NCBI GenBank assembly: GCA_017427685.1 | Contig: JAFRSH010000018.1 | Span: 1 to 64,000, forward strand | From: Lachnospiraceae bacterium | Lineage (GTDB): Bacteria; Bacillota; Clostridia; Lachnospirales; Lachnospiraceae | Reading direction: 5' to 3' | DNA length: 64,000 bases | In this document: positions 51,048-59,111 of the stretch, one piece after another | How positions within the stretch are numbered: the first letter of the stretch is position 1 | How the letters are laid out: every line of letters starts with the position of its first letter | Position numbers and translations under genes: made by a program | Notes under the pieces: model-generated | Database searches by the model: none | The model's input: only the letters and a program-made list of their open reading frames with translations | Told to the model about the DNA's origin: nothing

Positions 51048-53426
51048 TCAGTTCTGAGGGAAATGCTTTCCGTCACTGTAGAACTCTTTCTCTGTCTTTA
51101 AAAGGTACGTGTCGTCGGCTCCGCCGTCGTCCCATGTAACATCCACATAAAGCCACTCGTTGTCGATAAGGACTCTGTTCCACATGTGAGCTTCTCTCGA
51201 TGCACCCCAAGGTGTGGATGTCGACTCGCCGACAACCAGCTCGTCCTTAACGCCGACCTTGAGCATCATGACATGGAACAGCGACGCATATGCCTGACAA
51301 ACGCCGGTTCCGTCATCGAGCATCGCATGGAAGGTGTGATCGCTCTTGGGACCGCTCTCGACAATGGGCTTAGCGTACTCGTAGTTCTCACACATGTAAT
51401 CATGGACTGCAATAACCTTTTCCTCGTCAGTCATCTTCTTGGTGATGATCGAGTCAAGGATCTCGTCGATCCGGTCACTGTATGCCTGAACATCCTTGTC
51501 CGCTGCGGAGTATACAGAACTGTCCGCTGCGATACTGTTGATCTGGTGTTCCTTACCAAATTCCCAATCGATAGTGATCGTCTTGTACGGATCACCCACG
51601 ACACCGAACGCTCCTATCTTGAACTTGGATGTTTCGTAGTAGCCTTCGTACTTCTGCCTCCACTCTCTCGCATACTTCATGATTATATCGTAGTATTCCG
51701 CGGGTGCGTAGATCTCGAGCGGAGTGATGAGCTTTTCGCATGACAGGCAGAAGACCGAATAAAGCGTATTGAGATCGCTGACCTTCATGCCCTTCGTATA
51801 CTTAACGTCAATCCTTCTGTATCCGGCGGGATCGGAATCGGAGTTCTTCTCTCCTCCCTTACGCTGGTCGATAACCTTCTTAAAGAGGCTCTTCTCATAC
51901 TTGAGCTTGCCGTCGTAGTTGGAATTGATGACCAGACCGTATCCGGTTGCTTTGTATGTACCGCCGTCGATCGTAACGTTCGGCTTGCCGATGACGATCA
52001 GGCAATTGCCACCGTTAAAGGTTCCGCCCTTGATGCTGAACTTGAGGCCTTCGTTTTCGCAATTGATCGAGCAAACGGTCTCGGCACAGATGATCTTGCC
52101 GCCGGTGATCGTGAGAGGGCAGTCCTTAGCAGTGATGCCGACAACTCCCGTCGATTCGATCGTTCCTCCGTTGATGACCGCCGAACCGTTCCCGACGTTC
52201 TCAAGAAAGATACCTGCATAACCGGCCTTGATCGATCCGCCGTTGACAGTGATCTCAGCCAGATCGGAAGCCTCAGTGTTCCTGATATATACTCCGTATG
52301 ATTCACCGTTTTGACTCGGAGCAAAGGTTCCTCCGTTAACGAACACCTGTCCCTTACCGATGTAGATACCCACGGAGTTAATGACGAACTCGCCTCCGTT
52401 TACCTGTACGGTTCCTCCGTTAACGGTGACGGGATAGCCGTTGTTCTGTGTAACGCTGTACTTTCCGCCGCCGACGACCATGGTTCCGCTCTCACTGAAG
52501 AGACAGAAAGATGACGACTCTACGGTCAGATCGGAAATGATCACTTCTCCACCGAGCTGCCTAATTCCGGTCTTGGAACCCATGATGTCTCCGCCGTTCA
52601 TCTGCACCGTGCCTTCTTTGACATAAAGACTTCCGACGCTTCCTCCCGAGAGGCTTCCTCCGTTCATGATCACATCACCGGAGCTATAGATGACACGCTC
52701 TCCGTCCGACATCAGGGATCCTCCGTCGAGTCTGAGAGTTCCGTCAACACAATCGACGATCCCGCCCTTGCCCGTGTTGAGCATAAAGGCAGTTTTTTTC
52801 TCGGATGAATCAAGGATGGTAAGGCTTGCGCCCTCCGTAACACGGAACATACCGCAGTCTGTGGATCCTCTCACCATCTCGCCGCTCAGATCGAGCGTAA
52901 CATCACCGAATACCGGGATGGTTTCCCTGATGCCGATGACACCGATCGCGAGCTTAAAGGCTCCGCCCTTGCCCGAAGACAGTGCTTCGGTGAGCTCGTC
53001 CTTGTTGTTGATATCCTTGAATTTGAGCGAAGTCTTGCCTGCTTTGGAAACGGTAACCTTACACTTGAAGCTTTCCGATTTGCCGTTCAGATGCGAAACT
53101 GTCGCGGTAACGACTGCCGATCCCTTCTTTTTGCCCGTAACAAGACCGGTTGCACTGACTGTAGCAACCTTTTTATCTGATGTTTTAAACGAAACTTTGT
53201 CTCCGCTTGCGAGCTCTTTAACAAAAAGCACCGTCTTCTCGCCGACTGCGAGTGAAAGCTTGCTTTTACTGAGCGTCGTCTTGGCCGCCTTGGGAGCTGC
53301 CTGCGCTGTGACGGTGTCGTTAACCAACCCGTCTCCTGCCGGTGTGAGCACTAAAACCAGAGTCGCCAAAAGTATAGCGGCGACACTCAACGAAAACCTG
53401 TACGCTTTTGCTCTCTTTCTGCCCAT
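51048..53426 (-). CDS. Secreted surface protein: BIG2, beta-solenoid repeats, transglutaminase-like domain
   Basis: The 792-residue product has a signal peptide (1-43), a BIG2 Ig-like domain (about 48-125, KVATVSATGLVTGKKKGSAVV), a beta-solenoid of short VNGG-x(n) repeats (about 150-500, for example GGTVQVNGGEF and ITVNGGSIKA), and a C-terminal transglutaminase/cysteine-peptidase-like domain (about 640-792) with Cys in GTGVCQAYA, His in EAHMWNRV and Asp in VDVTWDD. The triad is complete. No LPxTG or S-layer anchor is seen. Such proteins probably act at the cell surface, as adhesin or wall-linked enzymes. Confidence 0.85.
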   Translation of the reverse strand: MGRKRAKAYRFSLSVAAILLATLVLVLTPAGDGLVNDTVTAQAAPKAAKTTLSKSKLSLAVGEKTVLFVKELASGDKVSFKTSDKKVATVSATGLVTGKKKGSAVVTATVSHLNGKSESFKCKVTVSKAGKTSLKFKDINNKDELTEALSSGKGGAFKLAIGVIGIRETIPVFGDVTLDLSGEMVRGSTDCGMFRVTEGASLTILDSSEKKTAFMLNTGKGGIVDCVDGTLRLDGGSLMSDGERVIYSSGDVIMNGGSLSGGSVGSLYVKEGTVQMNGGDIMGSKTGIRQLGGEVIISDLTVESSSFCLFSESGTMVVGGGKYSVTQNNGYPVTVNGGTVQVNGGEFVINSVGIYIGKGQVFVNGGTFAPSQNGESYGVYIRNTEASDLAEITVNGGSIKAGYAGIFLENVGNGSAVINGGTIESTGVVGITAKDCPLTITGGKIICAETVCSINCENEGLKFSIKGGTFNGGNCLIVIGKPNVTIDGGTYKATGYGLVINSNYDGKLKYEKSLFKKVIDQRKGGEKNSDSDPAGYRRIDVKYTKGMKVSDLNTLYSVFCLSCEKLITPLEIYAPAEYYDIIMKYAREWRQKYEGYYETSKFKIGAFGVVGDPYKTITIDWEFGKEHQINSIAADSSVYSAADKDVQAYSDRIDEILDSIITKKMTDEEKVIAVHDYMCENYEYAKPIVESGPKSDHTFHAMLDDGTGVCQAYASLFHVMMLKVGVKDELVVGESTSTPWGASREAHMWNRVLIDNEWLYVDVTWDDGGADDTYLLKTEKEFYSDGKHFPQN

Positions 53427-53463
53427 GAGTACCTTCCTTTCGGTTCAAACATGTAACCAATTT

Positions 53464-53492
53464 ATTATACCACAAAAACGCACTTTTTTACA
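53464..53492 (-). promoter_or_regulatory. Promoter of the surface transglutaminase-like gene
   Basis: On the minus strand TGTAAA (53492-53487), 17-base spacer, TATAAT (53469-53464) with TGG before the -10, about 40 bases ahead of the start. Confidence 0.7.
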
Positions 53493-53569
53493 GCGGATTT
53501 TTCCGCAGGGTACATCTGAGATCAGGTTCATGACAACCGTTCTCATAGTCGTCAAAAGACATCTTCCCG

Positions 53570-53602
53570 AAAAAGAAAGGAACCCCTTCCGGAGTTCCTT
53601 TC
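53570..53602 (-). terminator. Terminator after the HAAS gene
   Basis: GAAAGGAAC (53575-53583) pairs with GTTCCTTTC (53594-53602), followed on the minus strand by a T-run (CTTTTT). Confidence 0.8.
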
Positions 53603-53649
53603 CCGCCGGCCTTGCGACCGATCATATACCGCGCAAATCATGGAAGAAT

Positions 53650-54096
53650 TTACTGCTGCTCATTGCCTTCGTTCTCAGCGGGCTTCTCGGCTGTCCCGGC
53701 CTTGTGAGCCTCCATGGACTCTTCAAAACCCTTGGCAACCATCTTCGCGAAAGCGGTTGCCTCCTGAACGACTCCGTCCGCCTTGTCGGCTACTGTCCCG
53801 GCACCTCTGTAAACTGCTGCGCCGATGCTTCCGAGTGTCTTGGCAAACTTCTCGGCATACTTATCGAAATCGATCGAAGAGAAGTCGAATGCTTTCTTCT
53901 TGTTACCGATCTCCTTGAGCTCATTGATAAGCTCCTCTACACTTCCGAGCTCCTTGCAGATCTCGTCCTCGCTCTTTCCGAGAGCGATACCCTCGTCGAA
54001 ATGCTCCTCGTAATCACTGATGATCTCGTCACGGATCTCCTTGTCGAATCCGCAAAGGCCGCTCTTCAGCTGTGCCATATACTCAACTTTAGTCAT
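53650..54096 (-). CDS. HAAS/DUF1700 signalling-domain protein
   Basis: The 148-residue product begins with a HAAS domain (about 1-75): EYMAQLKSGLCGFDKEIRDEIISDYEEHF and ICKELGSVEELINEL. The rest is helical and ends in an Ala/Glu-rich tail. HAAS proteins are almost always encoded beside PadR regulators, as here, and often carry membrane helices or adhesin-like beta domains; this one has none. Exact role unknown. Confidence 0.85.
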   Translation of the reverse strand: MTKVEYMAQLKSGLCGFDKEIRDEIISDYEEHFDEGIALGKSEDEICKELGSVEELINELKEIGNKKKAFDFSSIDFDKYAEKFAKTLGSIGAAVYRGAGTVADKADGVVQEATAFAKMVAKGFEESMEAHKAGTAEKPAENEGNEQQ

Positions 54097-54188
54097 ATTC
54101 TTATCCTTCCTTTCTGCGGAACAGGCTTTCCTGCTCCTCCTCTTCTTTGTTTAATACGTTTATTCTTTCGTTTCTAAACCTTAGGTCT

Positions 54189-54497
54189 TCAGTCTCCTAT
54201 GATATTGTTGACCGCGCTGACGAAGCTCTTCCACTCTGCTTTAAGCTCTTCCTGATACTGTCTGCCGCTGTCTGTCAGGTGATAATACTTCCTTGCGGGG
54301 CCGTTCTCCGACTCACGCAGGTAAGTGCTGACATGCTCTTCATCCTTCAGGCGCTTCAAGATAAGGTAAAGCGTTCCGGTGGCGATGGTCATGTCCGACG
54401 AGATCTCCTCTGTGAGATCGTAGCCGTATCTGTCCGAACCTGCCAGCTTCGAAAGAACGCAGAGCTCGAGGGCGCCTTTTTTAAACTGTGTATTCAT
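54189..54497 (-). CDS. PadR-family transcriptional regulator
   Basis: A 102-residue winged-HTH of the short PadR-s2 type: KKGALELCVLSKLAGSDRYGYDL, TLYLILKRLKDEEHV and KYYHLTDSGRQ. Such regulators repress their own operon and respond to ligands or to the HAAS partner encoded 92 bases downstream. A near-consensus promoter precedes it. Confidence 0.93.
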   Translation of the reverse strand: MNTQFKKGALELCVLSKLAGSDRYGYDLTEEISSDMTIATGTLYLILKRLKDEEHVSTYLRESENGPARKYYHLTDSGRQYQEELKAEWKSFVSAVNNIIGD

Positions 54498-54556
54498 ATT
54501 GAACCTCCTCTTTAGAAGCTTGTTTTCGTTCCGGTCTTGACCGGCCTGATAGGTGC

Positions 54557-54585
54557 ATCATATCACAGTCTATTCTATAATGCAA
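54557..54585 (-). promoter_or_regulatory. Promoter of the PadR-HAAS operon
   Basis: On the minus strand TTGCAT (54585-54580), 17-base spacer, TATGAT (54562-54557), about 60 bases before the PadR start. Confidence 0.75.
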
Positions 54586-54668
54586 GATACTATTTATAAA
54601 AAATTTCTAAAATTGTAATAATACCTTTTAATCCGGTGCTTGATTATATAGTAAAATTATTATATTAT

Positions 54669-54682
54669 ATTACTAGAGTAAT
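54669..54682 (+). promoter_or_regulatory. Small inverted repeat upstream of the antitoxin gene
   Basis: ATTAC and GTAAT around TAGA, 42 bases ahead of the antitoxin start. Toxin-antitoxin promoters usually carry such operators; binding here is only inferred. Confidence 0.3.
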
Positions 54683-54723
54683 GCTATGTTCGTGTCATAC
54701 AACATAATACATACGAGGTGGCT

Positions 54724-54993
54724 ATGCAAACATTGATCAGGCCTTCTGCTAAGATAAGGCAAAACTATAATGAGATATCAGAATTATGCAAATCGACGAA
54801 GTCCCCTGTTTTTCTGACCAAAAACGGAGAAGGGGACCTTGTTGTCATGGATATTGAAACGTTCGATAAACGGGAAAGCGCATTGGAACTCAGAGAGAAG
54901 CTTGTAGAAATTGAAGAAAAAAGATTGGCCGGAAGGCCCGACAATAACGCCCGTGATGTACTGGCAGAGCTGAGAGAGCGACATAATGGATAA
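54724..54993 (+). CDS. Type II antitoxin, Phd/YefM family
   Basis: The 89-residue product has the Phd/YefM fold: IRPSAKIRQNYNEISELCKSTKSPVFLTKNGEGDLVVMDIETF, with a helical C-terminal toxin-binding part. The start is ATG 54724 with GAGGTGGCT before it; an in-frame GTG 6 bases earlier overlaps that site. The toxin start overlaps its 3' end by 8 bases, the normal arrangement, but the toxin gene is broken. Confidence 0.9.
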   Translation: MQTLIRPSAKIRQNYNEISELCKSTKSPVFLTKNGEGDLVVMDIETFDKRESALELREKLVEIEEKRLAGRPDNNARDVLAELRERHNG

Positions 54994-55130
54994 ATATACA
55001 ATGGAAATATCGAGCTTATCACATCTGGCGTCATCTTTGGGCAGTTTATCAGATATACTATAATGTACAAACAGTCAAACTTGAATACATAATCGACGAT
55101 CGTCAAGACTATAAGCGATTTGTAAAATAA
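54986..55130 (+). pseudogene. Degraded RelE/ParE-type toxin gene
   Basis: The frame opens at ATG 54986 with MDKYTMEIS, a typical RelE/ParE beginning, then is cut and shifted. From about 55012 a second frame reads AYHIWRHLWAVYQIYYNVQ, and then VKLEYIIDDRQDYKRFVK and a stop at 55130, which is the usual C-terminal strand and tail of this toxin family. Roughly half of the normal 90-100 codons are missing. The toxin is very likely inactive. Confidence 0.8.
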
Positions 55131-55132
55131 TG

Positions 55133-55165
55133 AAACCCGCGAATCGATCCGCGGGTTTCTGTTTA
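55133..55165. terminator. Bidirectional terminator between toxin remnant and transketolase
   Basis: AAACCCGCG (55133-55141) pairs with CGCGGGTTT (55150-55158) around AATCGATC; T-rich on both strands, between convergent genes. Confidence 0.85.
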
Positions 55166-55189
55166 CTTATATTTCTGACGATCAGGTAA

Positions 55190-57175
55190 TCACTTAAGAA
55201 CCGACTTAACCTTAGCAACAACGTTCTCTGCGGTGAAACCGAACTTCTCGAACAGCAGGTTCTGGGGAGCGCTTGCTCCGAAGCCTGTCATGGTGAGTGT
55301 AGCACCGTCGAGTCCTACGTACTTGCCCCAACCGAAATCGGAAAGTGCCTCAACAGCAACTCTTGCGCGAACGTTCTTAGGAAGAACCTTCTCTTTGTAG
55401 TCATCGCTCTGCTCTTCGAAGATATCCATACAAGGCATGGAAACAACTCTTACATCGATGCCTTCGTTTGCAAGGAGTTCCTTAGCTGCTACGCAGAGGC
55501 TGACCTCTGAACCGGAAGCGATAAGGATCGCATCGGGAGTAGTCTTCTTGGAATCCTTAAGGATGTAAGCACCCTTAAGAGCTTCCTTCGACGAACCCTT
55601 GAGCTGAGGAAGGTTCTGTCGTGTGAGCACGAGACCTGTAGGTGTCTCCTTTGATGTAACAGCGCTGTACCAAGCAGCAAGTGTCTCGGTAGCGTCAGCG
55701 GGTCTGAACATGTGGAAGTTAGGAAGCGAACGAAGCATAGCTGCCTGCTCGATGGGCTCATGTGTAGGTCCGTCCTCACCGACACCGATACTGTCATGTG
55801 TGAAGATCATGGTTGTAGGGATCTTCATGAGGCATGCAAGTCTGAGCATGGGCTTTGTGTAATCACTGAATACGAAGAATGTTGCGGCGTAACCGCGGAG
55901 TCCGTAAAGAGTGATACCGTTTGCGATAGCTGTCATGGCCTGCTCACGTACACCGTAGTGGATGTTGCGGCCTGTAGCGTCATCCTTCGAGAAGAATGCT
56001 TCTTCCTTCATGTCGGAGATGTTTGAAGGAGCAAGGTCTGCAGAACCGCCGAAGAGGCCGGGAACTGCGTTCTTAACTCTGTTGAGAGCCATACCGGAGA
56101 GCTTTCTGGTAGCCTCTGCCTTGTCCTCGAACTTCCAGTAATCAGCATCATCAAGAAGCTTCTTAGCTGCGTCAAGATCGAAATCTGCATCGATGGCTGC
56201 CTTGAGCTCGGGGAACTTAGCGCAGTAATCTGCGTAAAGCTTGTTCCAAGCTTCCTCTGCCTTAGCGCCTTCTGCGGCGAGTGCAGCGTAGTTAGCATAA
56301 ACGTCATCGGGAACAAAGAAAGGATCAAGGCTTTCCCAGCCGAGGTTCTCCTTGAGAGCTTTAACATTATCATCGCCGAGAGGCTCGCCGTGTGCCTTGG
56401 GTGAACCTTCCTTAGCGGGGCAACCCTTACCGATGATCGTCTTGCACATGATGAGTGAAGGACGCTTCGTGTCAGCCTTAGCCTCCTCGATAGCCTTAGC
56501 GATAGCAGCCATGTCGTGACCGTTTTCTACAACGATAGTCTGGAATCCATAAGCGTCAAATCTCTTAACAACATCCTCAGCGAAAGCGATGTCTGTGCTG
56601 CCCTCGATGGTGATCTTGTTGGAGTCGTAGATAACGATAAGCTTGGAAAGGCCAAGTGTTCCGGCAAGTGAGAATGCCTCGTTACTGATACCCTCCATCA
56701 TGCAGCCGTCGCCGCCGAGAACGTATGTATAGTGATCGAATACAGGGAAGCCGGGCTTGTTGTACTTAGCAGCCATGTGTGCTTCCGACATAGCCATGCC
56801 GACTGCCATGGCCATACCCTGACCGAGAGGGCCTGTTGTAGCCTCAACACCCTTGGTATGTCTGTACTCGGGATGACCGGGTGTAAGTGAATCCATCTGT
56901 CTGAAGGATGCAAGGTCTTCTTTGGTAAGACCGTATCCGAAAAGATGGAGAAGTGAATAAAGAAGAGCCGAGCCGTGTCCGCCGGAGAGGATGAACCTGT
57001 CACGGTTTCTCCAATCGGGGTTCTTAGGATTGTGCTTCATCTCCTTGCCCCAAAGGGTGTAAGCGATGTCAGCGCAGCCGAGAGGAAGACCCGGATGGCC
57101 TGATTTTGCTTTCTGAATTGCGTCCGCTGCAAGCACGCGGATGGCATTTGCGGATTTTTGATCAATATTACTCAT
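55190..57175 (-). CDS. tkt: Transketolase
   Basis: The 661-residue product has the expected three domains: N-terminal TPP-binding part with SGHPGLPLGCADIAYTLW, GGDGCMMEGISNEAF (TPP/Mg motif), a middle pyrimidine-binding domain with FTHDSIGVGEDGPTHEPIEQ, and the C-terminal domain. It moves two-carbon units in the pentose phosphate pathway. The start is ATG 57173-57175 (MSNIDQK), preceded by AAAGGAACG; a longer upstream frame has no support. Codon use is strongly biased, suggesting high expression. Confidence 0.96.
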   Translation of the reverse strand: MSNIDQKSANAIRVLAADAIQKAKSGHPGLPLGCADIAYTLWGKEMKHNPKNPDWRNRDRFILSGGHGSALLYSLLHLFGYGLTKEDLASFRQMDSLTPGHPEYRHTKGVEATTGPLGQGMAMAVGMAMSEAHMAAKYNKPGFPVFDHYTYVLGGDGCMMEGISNEAFSLAGTLGLSKLIVIYDSNKITIEGSTDIAFAEDVVKRFDAYGFQTIVVENGHDMAAIAKAIEEAKADTKRPSLIMCKTIIGKGCPAKEGSPKAHGEPLGDDNVKALKENLGWESLDPFFVPDDVYANYAALAAEGAKAEEAWNKLYADYCAKFPELKAAIDADFDLDAAKKLLDDADYWKFEDKAEATRKLSGMALNRVKNAVPGLFGGSADLAPSNISDMKEEAFFSKDDATGRNIHYGVREQAMTAIANGITLYGLRGYAATFFVFSDYTKPMLRLACLMKIPTTMIFTHDSIGVGEDGPTHEPIEQAAMLRSLPNFHMFRPADATETLAAWYSAVTSKETPTGLVLTRQNLPQLKGSSKEALKGAYILKDSKKTTPDAILIASGSEVSLCVAAKELLANEGIDVRVVSMPCMDIFEEQSDDYKEKVLPKNVRARVAVEALSDFGWGKYVGLDGATLTMTGFGASAPQNLLFEKFGFTAENVVAKVKSVLK

Positions 57176-57270
57176 AGCGCGTTCCTTTCTCAATTGATTA
57201 TTGACTGAAATCCCCACAATCATAGCACATATTCACTACTTTTGCCATATAATTTTATACCATTCGGGCA

Positions 57271-57909
57271 CTATAAGATAACAGATGGTTGAGGTAAATC
57301 CGTCAGCCAGCCATTATGTACAGCACGATCAAGATTCGCTTCTATCCACTTATAGACTTCCGGCATGAACTCCCTGATGACAGCCATGCGCTTTTCAACA
57401 GCTTCTCTCGACACACTGCCCTCAACCCAGGTATGTCCGTCCGTCAGAGTATTGTGAAGGAAAGGTTGAAGCCGGTCCATACAGGCTGCATATTTTGCAT
57501 CCGGGGTCTCCATTGCATCAAACTCCTCCCACAGAGAACGGATCAATGCTCCCTGATCGGGAGGCAGCTTGGCAAACAGCTTGTCCGCGGCTTCCGCTTC
57601 CCGCGCTGTCTTGTCTGCGTTTCCTTTCGCATCATATGCGAATGTATCTCCGGCATCTATCTCCACGATATCATGCACCACACACATCTGAACCGCTCTG
57701 CTGACATCTACGGGTTCAACTGTATATTCAGAAAACAACATGGCCATTGCCGCAATATGCCAAGAGTGCTCCGCATCATTTTCTCTGCGACTCTTGTTGA
57801 TCAGCAATGTCCGACGAAGAACATCCGTCATCTTATCAATCTCGGCCGAAAACAACAACTGACAGTTCAGTCTTACGTTCCCGCTTTCAACAAAATCTTT
57901 CATCGACAC
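57271..57909 (-). CDS. HD-domain hydrolase (YfbR/HDDC2-like nucleotidase)
   Basis: The 212-residue product has an HD domain with ENDAEHSWHIAAMAM, the metal-binding VVHDIVEIDAGD and a later conserved Asp in ACMDRLQPFL. The pattern fits the YfbR/HDDC2 group, whose known members are 5'-deoxyribonucleotidases. The start is taken as GTG 57909, about 9 bases after GGGGG; the in-frame ATG two codons later is also possible. Confidence 0.88.
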   Translation of the reverse strand: MSMKDFVESGNVRLNCQLLFSAEIDKMTDVLRRTLLINKSRRENDAEHSWHIAAMAMLFSEYTVEPVDVSRAVQMCVVHDIVEIDAGDTFAYDAKGNADKTAREAEAADKLFAKLPPDQGALIRSLWEEFDAMETPDAKYAACMDRLQPFLHNTLTDGHTWVEGSVSREAVEKRMAVIREFMPEVYKWIEANLDRAVHNGWLTDLPQPSVIL

Positions 57910-58103
57910 AATCGTTTTCCCCCTTCCAATTTTTCCGTCCCATTGGCAATAATATCATATTATCCGCGTGATGGCGAGGGATAGGGTCAGGGATGTAAAA
58001 TCCTGTTTCGCCTTGTCTTTTTAAGTTCAAAATGATATGTTTGATTTGGTTAAAAGCAAAAACAATAAGGAAACGCAGTAAAAGAAACCGACTGCAAAGA
58101 GAC

Positions 58104-59093
58104 ATGAATAATATAACTGTTAAAGCATACGGAAAGATAAACATTGCGCTCGACATACTTGGGCGGCGCCCCGACGGGTACCACGAAGTCAGCATGATCA
58201 TGCAAAGCGTTTCGCTTGCGGACGAGCTCGTTTTCGAGGCGGCGGGCGAGCCCGGGATAACTCTTATGTATACAAACTCGGAAGATCCCGGCGAAGCAAC
58301 GCCCGGTAGGCTCTCCTCAGATGATCATTATTCTGCAGGGTCGCCCTTGCTTCCCCCGGGGGACAGCAACATTATATGCAAGGCGTACCATGCCCTTAAC
58401 GCGTACCTCGCTTCCCGGAGCTGCGCGACAGATCACCAAATGTCCTTACACACACCGGCGGGTTCAGCTATAACCCCCCTCGGCGGAGTCAGGTGCACGC
58501 TCACCAAAAACATCCCGATCGCCGCAGGCATGGCAGGTGGAAGCACAGATGCCGCTGCCACTCTCAAAGCGTTAAACGAACTCTTTTCACTCGGTCTCAG
58601 TAGTCAAGAGCTTGCTGATATCGCGGTCAAACTTGGGGCAGATGTTCCTTACTGCCTCATGGGCGGAACAGCCCTTTCCGAAGGGATCGGAGAAAAGCTC
58701 ACAGTTCTCCCCTCTCTTCCGGAATGTAGCATAGTGCTCGTCCATCCCCACATAAGCGTTTCAACCAAAGAAGTCTACGAAGCATACGACAGGGTAGATC
58801 ATACATTCCATCCCGACATCGCCCGGATCAGACAATACATCGAGGCGGGTGATCTTGAAGGTATGTGCACACTTGCAGGGAACGTCCTCGAGGAGGCCAC
58901 GATCCCCATGCACCCGCAGATCTCAGACATAAAAAAAGGCCTCGCTCACTTCAATCCCCTGTGTACACTCATGACAGGAAGCGGTCCGACCGTTTTCGCG
59001 TTGTTCCAAGACGAAAGCAAGGCAAAAAAAGCATCAGAGCACTTTAAATCGCACTCTGATGCTCTTGATGTATATGTGGTGCATCCCATGTAG
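58104..59093 (+). CDS. ispE: 4-diphosphocytidyl-2-C-methyl-D-erythritol kinase
   Basis: The 329-residue product is a GHMP kinase: VKAYGKINIALDILGRRPDGYHEV at the start, the ATP loop IPIAAGMAGGSTDAAATL and LMTGSGPTVFALF. It phosphorylates CDP-ME in the non-mevalonate isoprenoid pathway. An extra 40-residue segment (about 60-100) makes it longer than the usual 280-290. The start ATG 58104 is set by the conserved N-terminus, although its ribosome site (AAAGAGAC) is weak. Its 3' end contains a terminator for the convergent gene. Confidence 0.93.
   Translation: MNNITVKAYGKINIALDILGRRPDGYHEVSMIMQSVSLADELVFEAAGEPGITLMYTNSEDPGEATPGRLSSDDHYSAGSPLLPPGDSNIICKAYHALNAYLASRSCATDHQMSLHTPAGSAITPLGGVRCTLTKNIPIAAGMAGGSTDAAATLKALNELFSLGLSSQELADIAVKLGADVPYCLMGGTALSEGIGEKLTVLPSLPECSIVLVHPHISVSTKEVYEAYDRVDHTFHPDIARIRQYIEAGDLEGMCTLAGNVLEEATIPMHPQISDIKKGLAHFNPLCTLMTGSGPTVFALFQDESKAKKASEHFKSHSDALDVYVVHPM
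59024..59063 (-). terminator. Terminator of the CofE-like gene, inside the ispE coding region
   Basis: AGCATCAGAG (59030-59039) pairs with CTCTGATGCT (59054-59063); on the minus strand the stem is followed by seven T (59030-59024). It lies entirely in the last 25 codons of ispE and points the other way. Confidence 0.8.
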
Positions 59094-59111
59094 ACCACTT
59101 TTCCATAGTTT

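Noticed and set aside
51900..52700. Regularly spaced short repeats resembling a CRISPR or minisatellite array
   Set aside because: They translate to the VNGG beta-solenoid repeats; spacing and sequence vary and no cas gene is present.
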